A DNA stretch of 11,515 nt, taken from contig JBDRDO010000040.1 of assembly GCA_043820655.1 (NCBI GenBank), forward strand, positions 1-11,515, given 5' to 3'. The first letter of the stretch is position 1, and each line of letters begins with the position of its first letter. The stretch comes from JAZDEL01 sp043820655 (GTDB lineage: Archaea; Iainarchaeota; Iainarchaeia; Iainarchaeales; JAZDEL01). Both the position numbers and the translations under genes were made by a program. Under the pieces are notes generated by a model. It was not told the origin of the DNA. It did not search any database and was given only the letters and a program-made list of their open reading frames with translations. Shown here piece after piece: positions 6,846-11,515 of the stretch.

Positions 6846-6857
6846 CATTAAAATATG
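6846..6857. promoter_or_regulatory. Shared TATA-like element between coiled-coil gene and polB
   Basis: CATTAAAATATG reads as a TATA-like box on both strands (TTAAAATA on plus, TATTTTAA on minus). On plus it lies about 30 bases before the ATG at 6882; on minus about 19 bases before the TTG at 6833. Only 48 bases separate the two starts, so both promoters must lie here. A second A/T-rich stretch, TTAAAAATATATG (6864-6876), is a further candidate. Confidence 0.4.
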
Positions 6858-6881
6858 AGTTGCTGCTTAAAAATATATGTT

Positions 6882-9335
6882 ATGACCGAAGCAACTGTAA
6901 AGGGGATTGGCGGCATTCTGCTTGATGTTGACTACACAACGGAAAATGAACATGCCGTGCTCGGGGTTTATGTCCGCAACGCGAAAAGCGGGAAAATAGA
7001 AAAGTTCACGGAAAAAAATTTCAGCCCATATTTTTATATAATTGCGGAAAGCGCGGGCTCCGCGAAAAAACTTGAGAAGGAAATTCCCGCACACGAATTC
7101 CCCAACAAGATAAGGGCGTGCGGGACCGAAATTGTAAAGCGTGTTAATGCGGAAAACGTGATTAAGGTTTCATTCAGGAACACGCGTGAGCTGACCGAGG
7201 CAAGGGAGCATGTGCTTAAGATTACAGGCGTGAAGGAAAGGCGCGAGTATGACATCCCGTATGTGAGAAGGTATCTTATTGATTCGGGAATTGAGCCGAT
7301 GGGCAGGGTTGAGATAGAGGCGGATGAAAATAATGAAATCAAAAAAATAAAAAAAATTACAGGCAGGGAAGGTTCGGGCGCGGCACAGGAATTTAAGGTT
7401 GGCTGTTTTGATATTGAAACATTTACGCGCGGGCGCTTTCCCGAGGCTGACAAGGACGCGGTGATAAGCATTGCATACGCGGGGAAGGGCGAGCGCACGG
7501 TTTTCAGTTACGGGGAAGGGTGGGGAAAAAGGAAAGGGCTTGAAATTTTTGCGGATGAAAAGGAAATGCTGCGCGCGTTTGCGGATAAATTAAAGAAAGA
7601 GGAGCTTGATGTTATTGTCACATATAACGGGGATATGTTTGACTTTCCTTATATGAAGGAAAGGATGAACAAGCTCGGGCTTAAGTTTGATATCGGCTAC
7701 GGCGGGGCGGAGCCAAGCTTTATGAATAAGGGAATGGACACCGCAGCAAGGGTGAAGGGAACGCAGCACCTTGATGCATATCAGATTGTACGCACGCTTA
7801 CAAGGATTGGTGCGCTGAATCTGATTAAGCTGGATTTGGAAAGCGTTGTGGAGGGAATCTTCAAAAAGAAGAAGGAGAAGCTTTCAGCCGATAAAATGGC
7901 CGAGATGTGGAAAACGCGCAAAGGTTTGGAAAAACTTGCGCAGTACAATGACGAGGATGCATATTACACGCTGAAGATTGCGCTTGAGCACATGCCGCTG
8001 TTTGTTGAGATTGCAAGGCTTGTTAGGCAGACACTGTTTGATGCAAGCAGGGCGATGAGCTCCACAATTGTTGAGGCATTGTTAATTTCACGCGCCTTTG
8101 AGAGCAAAAGGCTTATTCCAAACAAGCCGGGCGAAGGGGATGTGAAGAGCAGGATGCTGCAGACATTTAAGGGAGGGTATGTGAGGGAGCCGATTCCGGG
8201 GCTGCATGAGAATATTGCTGTTCTGGATTTTAGGTCACTGCATCCTTCCATAATAATTTCACATAATGTCGGCCCTGAAACTTTGAAATGCAATCATCCA
8301 AAATGCGAAGGCGGGAAGAATTTAAGCCCTGATAAAGATTGGTTCTGCATGGAGGAAAGGGGGATTATTTCAGAAATGCTTGAGGATGTCCTTGATATGA
8401 GAATGGCTGTTAAGGGCAGGATGAAAAAGGCGGAAAAGGGTTCGCGGGAATATGCCGCATTGAATGCGCGGCAGCATGCGCTTAAGATTGTGCTGAATTC
8501 AACCTATGGCTCAATGGGCTACGCGCGGTTTAGGTGGTATTCAAGGGAGTGTGCACGTGCAGTTACGGCGTGGAGCAGGCATTATATTCAGGAAACCATG
8601 AAGGATGCGGAAAAGGCGGGCTTCAAGGTGCTATATGGAGACACTGATTCAAGCCTCCTACTCGTGCCAAAGGGGAAAACAAAAAATGATGTCCTTGAAT
8701 TCGTGGAAAAAACAAATGACAAACTGCCGGGCGTGATGGAATTGGAATTTGAGGGAATGTTCAGGCGCGGAATTTTTGTGAGCACACGGGAGGGCAAGGC
8801 CGCGAAGAAAAGATATGCGCTTGTTGACTTTGACGGGAATATTAAGATAGTTGGTTTTGAATATGTAAGGCGCGATTGGTCAAGGGTTGCTAAGGAAACC
8901 CAGCGCGAGATTTTGAGCATTGTCCTGCGTGAGGGGGATGTGAAGAAGGCAACGGAAGTTCTGAGAAAGATAATCGCGGAGCTTAAATCAGGGAAGACGC
9001 CGAAGCGCGATTTGATTATAATGACGCAGATTAAGAAGCCGCTTAAGGAGTACGCGGCAATAGGACCGCATGTTGCCGCTGCCAAAAAGGCCGTGGAGCG
9101 CGGGAAGGAAATGAGTGTGGGCTCATTGGTTTCATACATAATCACAAAAAAGGGAAAAAGCATAAGCGACAGGGCGGAGCTTGAGGAGTATGTGCAGGAG
9201 GGGGATTATGATGCCGAGTATTACATCGGGCATCAGGTTATGCCCGCTGTTGAGAAGGTGTTTATTGCACTTGGATATAAAAAGGATGATTTAGTAGAGG
9301 GCGGAAAGCAGGCAAGTTTAAGTTCATTCGCCTGA
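6882..9335 (+). CDS. polB: Family B DNA polymerase with proofreading exonuclease
   Basis: Replicative/repair DNA polymerase, full length at 817 residues and colinear with the Pyrococcus enzyme. Exonuclease motifs: FDIET (D177, E179), NGDMFD (D254) and YNDED (Y355, D359). Polymerase motifs: A, DFRSLHPSII (D449); B, KIVLNSTYG (K535-G543); C, YGDTDS (D587, D589); then the thumb 'YVRRDWS' segment. The N-terminal uracil-pocket residues are mostly kept (Tyr of DVDY, PY of SPYFY, IP of YDIP, Arg of RRY), with Leu for Val93 and Tyr for Phe116 of Pyrococcus. The C-terminus KQASLSSFA resembles a PCNA-binding peptide. Odd points: motif A has His454 in place of the Tyr steric gate, and there is no intein. 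I prefer the ATG at 6882, because the extra codons from the ATG at 6855 are A/T-rich and promoter-like. The gene lacks a ribosome binding site and is probably nearly leaderless. Confidence 0.96.
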   Translation: MTEATVKGIGGILLDVDYTTENEHAVLGVYVRNAKSGKIEKFTEKNFSPYFYIIAESAGSAKKLEKEIPAHEFPNKIRACGTEIVKRVNAENVIKVSFRNTRELTEAREHVLKITGVKERREYDIPYVRRYLIDSGIEPMGRVEIEADENNEIKKIKKITGREGSGAAQEFKVGCFDIETFTRGRFPEADKDAVISIAYAGKGERTVFSYGEGWGKRKGLEIFADEKEMLRAFADKLKKEELDVIVTYNGDMFDFPYMKERMNKLGLKFDIGYGGAEPSFMNKGMDTAARVKGTQHLDAYQIVRTLTRIGALNLIKLDLESVVEGIFKKKKEKLSADKMAEMWKTRKGLEKLAQYNDEDAYYTLKIALEHMPLFVEIARLVRQTLFDASRAMSSTIVEALLISRAFESKRLIPNKPGEGDVKSRMLQTFKGGYVREPIPGLHENIAVLDFRSLHPSIIISHNVGPETLKCNHPKCEGGKNLSPDKDWFCMEERGIISEMLEDVLDMRMAVKGRMKKAEKGSREYAALNARQHALKIVLNSTYGSMGYARFRWYSRECARAVTAWSRHYIQETMKDAEKAGFKVLYGDTDSSLLLVPKGKTKNDVLEFVEKTNDKLPGVMELEFEGMFRRGIFVSTREGKAAKKRYALVDFDGNIKIVGFEYVRRDWSRVAKETQREILSIVLREGDVKKATEVLRKIIAELKSGKTPKRDLIIMTQIKKPLKEYAAIGPHVAAAKKAVERGKEMSVGSLVSYIITKKGKSISDRAELEEYVQEGDYDAEYYIGHQVMPAVEKVFIALGYKKDDLVEGGKQASLSSFA

Positions 9336-9339
9336 GGCG
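9329..9339. other. Short hairpin spanning the polB stop codon
   Basis: CGCC-TGA-GGCG is a perfect four-base-pair inverted repeat with the polB stop codon as its loop. It is not followed by a T run on the plus strand, so it is not a clear terminator. It may be chance. Confidence 0.25.
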
Positions 9340-9358
9340 AGAAAGAGGAAAAAATAGA

Positions 9359-9365
9359 TTTATTA
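9359..9365 (+). promoter_or_regulatory. TATA-like box for hicBA
   Basis: TTTATTA lies 24 bases (centre) upstream of the ATG at 9386 in an A/T-rich gap between polB and hicB. This spacing predicts a leaderless transcript beginning at or beside that ATG, making hicBA a separate unit from polB. Confidence 0.5.
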
Positions 9366-9385
9366 ACAACCTTGGACACTAATAA

Positions 9386-9616
9386 ATGGTGGCGCAGATG
9401 AAAAAGCGGATTTTTGAGGTCATAATTGAGAGGGACGAGGGCGGCTGGTATATAGCGGACGTGCCTGAACTGCAGGCCTGCCATACGCAGGGAAAAACAA
9501 AAAAGGAAGTAATGAAAAACATAAAGGAAGCAATAGAACTCTGCCTTGAGGACGAAACTGAGAAAGCCGGGAAAAGCGGCTTTGTCGGCGTTGAAAAGGT
9601 AGCTGTCTATGCCTGA
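9386..9616 (+). CDS. hicB: HicB-family antitoxin (short form)
   Basis: A 76-residue UPF0150/HicB-type protein expected to bind and block the HicA ribonuclease encoded next. The family pattern is clear: FEVIIERDEGGWYIADVPEL (10-29), then CHTQGKTKKE and an 'IKEAIELCLED' helix. Only this RNase H-like partial fold is present. The C-terminal helix-turn-helix or ribbon-helix-helix domain of longer HicB proteins is missing, so repression of its own promoter is doubtful. The ATG at 9386 fits the upstream TATA box as a leaderless start. The ATG at 9398 (72 residues) is the alternative and has GGTGG before it. Its end overlaps the hicA start by eight bases, indicating coupled translation. Confidence 0.88.
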   Translation: MVAQMKKRIFEVIIERDEGGWYIADVPELQACHTQGKTKKEVMKNIKEAIELCLEDETEKAGKSGFVGVEKVAVYA

Positions 9617-9827
9617 AACAATAAAAACAAATAAACTGATCAGGCTGCTTCGCAGGCTTGGCTTTCAGCAAATAAGGCAGAGGGGCTCGCATCTTTTCTT
9701 TAAGCATAACGACGGCAGGACTACTTTGGTTCCGCTGCATTATGAAATTCGCGCAAAACTGCTGACAAAAATAATTAAGCAGGATTTGAAAATGGAGAAA
9801 GGGGAATTCTTCAGGAAATTGAAGTGA
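9609..9827 (+). CDS. hicA: HicA-family mRNA interferase toxin
   Basis: A 72-residue toxin with the small double-stranded-RNA-binding-like fold of HicA, which cleaves mRNA when free of HicB. The hallmark is 'QRGSHLFFKH' with the catalytic His at residue 28, followed by TTLVPLHYEI and the helix LLTKIIKQDL. The N-terminal 'LIRLLRRLGFQQIRQ' helix also fits. Length is typical and the gene looks intact. The start lies inside the hicB end (eight-base overlap), so the order is antitoxin first, the reverse of the common hicA-hicB arrangement. It ends 16 bases from the convergent methionine aminopeptidase gene. Confidence 0.9.
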   Translation: MPETIKTNKLIRLLRRLGFQQIRQRGSHLFFKHNDGRTTLVPLHYEIRAKLLTKIIKQDLKMEKGEFFRKLK

Positions 9828-9843
9828 ACTATAAACACGCCGA

Positions 9844-10752
9844 TTAAAGCAGGCGTATTACTTTCCCGTCATGCAATAGTACTGATGTTTCAGCCTGCGT
9901 AACTATTGCCCCCGCCTCCTCATGAAGGATTGGGAATGCCCTTATGCATCTCTTCTGCATAAGTTCGCGCAGGCCTGCCTTACGCGAGAATTCAGGGAGC
10001 GAGGGCTTCATTCCTTTTATAAGCCAGCGCTCGGCAAAGGGCAGGGTTTCGTATTCGGAATCAATAAACTCAAGGATTTTGCGCGCATGCATGCTGCGCA
10101 CAGGCGCGGGGTCCTCTAACTGAAATATTTCAGCCTGAACACCCTCACGGATGCTGCCCTTTCCGTCAGTTGCAAAGGGCTCTATTGCAATGCACATCCC
10201 GTCCTCCAGAACGCGGTCGTCATTGTTGTCAATGTTTGGTATGGATGGCTGGGCATGTGTAATGTAGGGCATAAGCCCGTGGCCTGAAAGGTTATGTACG
10301 GGTTTGAAACCATAGGATTTTATTGTGCGCTCTATTTCAGCGCCGATTTTGCGCAGTTCAACATCTTCCTTTACAAGTGAAACCGCATTTTCAAGTGCCT
10401 GTTCCGCAGCCTCAACCATCTTTCCGTGCTCGCCTGAAAGGTCAATAGTAAATGCCGAATCCGCAATATACCCGTCAATGTGAACTCCGATATCAACCTT
10501 AATTACATCCCCTTTGTCAGCCGTGGTTTCATCATCAAAGGAAGGGGTGTAGTGCGCGGCATAATTGTTCTTGGAAAGGTTTACAGGGAATGCGGGCTTT
10601 GCGCTCTTGTCAAGGGATGTTATCTCAGATTCAAGCATTTCCGCTATGTCAAGCAGTTTTCCGCCGATTTTGATGCTTTTTCTTGCCTTTTTTTGCACCT
10701 GAGCGAGGATTTTGCCCGCTTTTATGTACTTTTCTGCCTCTTTTTTGTCCAT
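9844..10752 (-). CDS. map: Type II methionine aminopeptidase
   Basis: Cytoplasmic metalloprotease that removes the initiator Met from new proteins, an essential step. The 302-residue length and the insert typical of the type II class (about 195-270) match archaeal enzymes. The five metal ligands are all in place: D87 (KVDIGVHIDG), D98 (YIADSAFT), H158 (SGHGL), E191 (AIEPF) and E288 (TQAETSVLL). The helper histidines H67 (AAHYTP) and H166 (ITHAQ) are also kept. No N-terminal extension as in eukaryotic forms. The ATG at 10752 has a TATA-like box about 33 bases upstream and predicts a leader of only a few bases. The gene is divergent from the tRNA and convergent with hicA, so it is transcribed alone. 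Confidence 0.97.
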   Translation of the reverse strand: MDKKEAEKYIKAGKILAQVQKKARKSIKIGGKLLDIAEMLESEITSLDKSAKPAFPVNLSKNNYAAHYTPSFDDETTADKGDVIKVDIGVHIDGYIADSAFTIDLSGEHGKMVEAAEQALENAVSLVKEDVELRKIGAEIERTIKSYGFKPVHNLSGHGLMPYITHAQPSIPNIDNNDDRVLEDGMCIAIEPFATDGKGSIREGVQAEIFQLEDPAPVRSMHARKILEFIDSEYETLPFAERWLIKGMKPSLPEFSRKAGLRELMQKRCIRAFPILHEEAGAIVTQAETSVLLHDGKVIRLL

Positions 10753-10764
10753 CTTACCGATAGG

Positions 10765-10774
10765 AATTAAATAG
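10765..10774 (+). promoter_or_regulatory. TATA-like box for the tRNA gene
   Basis: AATTAAATAG is centred about 33 bases before the first tRNA base, the usual place for an archaeal tRNA promoter. It sits between the map start and the map promoter, so the two divergent promoters interleave. Confidence 0.45.
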
Positions 10775-10779
10775 AAAGG

Positions 10780-10788
10780 TAATAAAAA
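10780..10788 (-). promoter_or_regulatory. TATA-like box for map
   Basis: On the minus strand this reads TTTTTATTA, centred about 33 bases upstream of the map ATG at 10752. It predicts transcription starting near 10759. Confidence 0.45.
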
Positions 10789-10802
10789 TGAATGAGAAAC
10801 AC

Positions 10803-10876
10803 GGCCCCGTGGTGTAGCCTGGACAGCATAGTAGCTTGCGGAGCTACTGACTCGGGTTCAAATCCCGACGGGGTCG
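10803..10876 (+). tRNA. tRNA-Arg (anticodon GCG)
   Basis: A complete cloverleaf can be folded by hand. The acceptor arms GGCCCCG and CGGGGTC pair over seven positions (one G-U), with discriminator G at 10876. The D stem is GTGT with GCAT, with GG in the loop. The anticodon stem GTAGC/GCTAC encloses TTGCGGA, giving anticodon GCG, which reads arginine CGC/CGU codons. The variable loop has four bases. The T arm TCGGG/CCCGA encloses TTCAAAT. There is no intron at the usual position and CCA is not encoded, as is common in archaea. The next gene starts 44 bases downstream with its own promoter. Confidence 0.96.
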
Positions 10877-10889
10877 TTTAACGCTAACC

Positions 10890-10897
10890 TTAATATA
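10890..10897 (+). promoter_or_regulatory. TATA-like box for the terminal membrane gene
   Basis: TTAATATA is centred about 27 bases before the ATG at 10920. At this distance transcription would begin at or next to the start codon, so the mRNA is probably leaderless. No ribosome binding site precedes the ATG. Confidence 0.5.
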
Positions 10898-10919
10898 CAA
10901 GAAAGCCGTTGTTTTTTCC

Positions 10920-11515
10920 ATGACAAAGGCTGGAAGTGCAAAGGCTACAGGTGCGGGTTTGCCAAGCATGGCGGGCGCGGAATATAAAAACTACGCAATT
11001 GTTGCCTTGCCCGTGCTTGTCAGCTTTTTGCTCTGGCTGTTTTTCTTTAATGCATCAGGCAACATAATCGGGGACTTTTTGAACCTTAAGATTTCAGCGC
11101 TTATAGGCACGCTGTTTTCAATGAACTTTATTTTGTTCGCAATTCTTTTCCCGCTTACATATGCGCTTGTCGTTGTTTTCTGCATGAAGTTTTCAAAGAT
11201 TGAGGTTATGGGGGGAAGTGTTGCCGGGCTTGTGGTTGGTGCTGGTTTGGGCGCGGTGCTGTTTCCGGCAATGCTCGCATATATTGTAATTTTCATTTTC
11301 TACGTGTTCTCGATTCTGCTTGCCGCGGAGGGAAGCTTTGCGCGGCTTGAGGAAATAAAAAAATGGAAACATTTAAGGGTGCTGAACCAGGGCGTGGCAC
11401 AGGGAGTGTCGATACTTGCAATAGGGATTTTTGTTTTCGGAATTATCACGATTTTCCCCGTGAATAATGAATATGTGAAAAACATGGAGGAAAATATGAT
11501 AGGGGATGCGTTTGA
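10920..11515 (+). CDS. Polytopic membrane protein, 3'-truncated by window edge
   Basis: Unrecognised. The frame is open from the ATG at 10920 to the last base (198 codons) without a stop. A Gly/Ala/Ser-rich N-terminus of about 20 residues precedes hydrophobic helices at about 25-43, 58-88 (possibly two), 98-115, 116-136 and 160-179. A charged amphipathic segment, ARLEEIKKWKHLRVLNQ (141-157), lies between the last two. The FFFNASGN turn (41-48) after helix 1 holds a possible glycosylation sequon. The layout resembles small integral-membrane families with no enzyme signature. It has its own TATA box, so it is independent of the tRNA. The start is supported by promoter spacing. The C-terminus and any soluble domain lie outside the window. 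Confidence 0.75.
   Translation, partial: MTKAGSAKATGAGLPSMAGAEYKNYAIVALPVLVSFLLWLFFFNASGNIIGDFLNLKISALIGTLFSMNFILFAILFPLTYALVVVFCMKFSKIEVMGGSVAGLVVGAGLGAVLFPAMLAYIVIFIFYVFSILLAAEGSFARLEEIKKWKHLRVLNQGVAQGVSILAIGIFVFGIITIFPVNNEYVKNMEENMIGDAF

Noticed and set aside
6373..6858. Plus-strand open frame of 161 codons over the coiled-coil gene
   Set aside because: It overlaps the HerA-like stop and the polB promoter and has the Ser/Phe/Arg composition of a shadow. The minus frame gives a clean helical protein.
8588..9163. Minus-strand open frame of 191 codons inside polB
   Set aside because: It lies entirely opposite conserved polymerase motifs and has no coding features.
6882..9335. Intein in polB
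   Set aside because: Motifs A, B and C are contiguous and spaced as in intein-free enzymes.
10803..10876. Intron in the tRNA
   Set aside because: The anticodon loop closes with seven bases and the cloverleaf is complete without an insert.

Overview
The window is archaeal chromosome. It carries a Pyrococcus-type family B DNA polymerase, a type II methionine aminopeptidase, a tRNA gene without an encoded CCA, TATA-like boxes about 25-35 bases upstream of starts, and GGTG-type ribosome binding sites. Genes are short, tightly packed and often coupled. Many are membrane or coiled-coil proteins that I cannot name. This would suit a small-genome (DPANN-like, e.g. Micrarchaeota or Diapherotrites) archaeon, but that placement is an inference.

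Layout. (1) Positions 1-3977, + strand: an operon that starts with the 3' part of a large secreted-looking protein (at least 648 residues). It is followed by six very small membrane proteins joined by overlaps or gaps of 0 to about 30 bases. At least three of them share a three-helix plan with a [VA][RK]xxLG loop. A T-rich terminator ends the operon. (2) Positions 4017-4676, - strand: a protein with a small N-terminal helical domain, a very acidic linker and a coiled-coil C-terminus. (3) Positions 4829-6388, + strand: a HerA/VirB4-like P-loop protein in which the Walker A, Walker B and sensor positions all look degenerate, so it is probably a pseudo-ATPase. (4) Positions 6390-6833, - strand: a small coiled-coil protein. 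(5) Positions 6882-9335, + strand: DNA polymerase B with intact exonuclease and polymerase motifs but His in place of the steric-gate Tyr of motif A. (6) Positions 9386-9827, + strand: a hicB-hicA toxin-antitoxin pair in antitoxin-first order. (7) Positions 9844-10752, - strand: methionine aminopeptidase. (8) Positions 10803-10876, + strand: tRNA-Arg(GCG). (9) From 10920, + strand: a polytopic membrane protein cut by the window end.

The right half is mostly housekeeping: replication, N-terminal Met removal and an arginine tRNA. The left half is the unexplained part. One large exported protein, an array of tiny membrane proteins with glycine- or proline-rich tails, a tail-anchored protein and a nearby ATPase-fold pseudoenzyme with coiled-coil neighbours together look like a cell-envelope complex, possibly a surface or secretion-like machine. 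No single family in it is recognised with certainty. No CRISPR array, insertion sequence, rRNA or intein was seen, and no gene-free stretch exceeds 300 bases.
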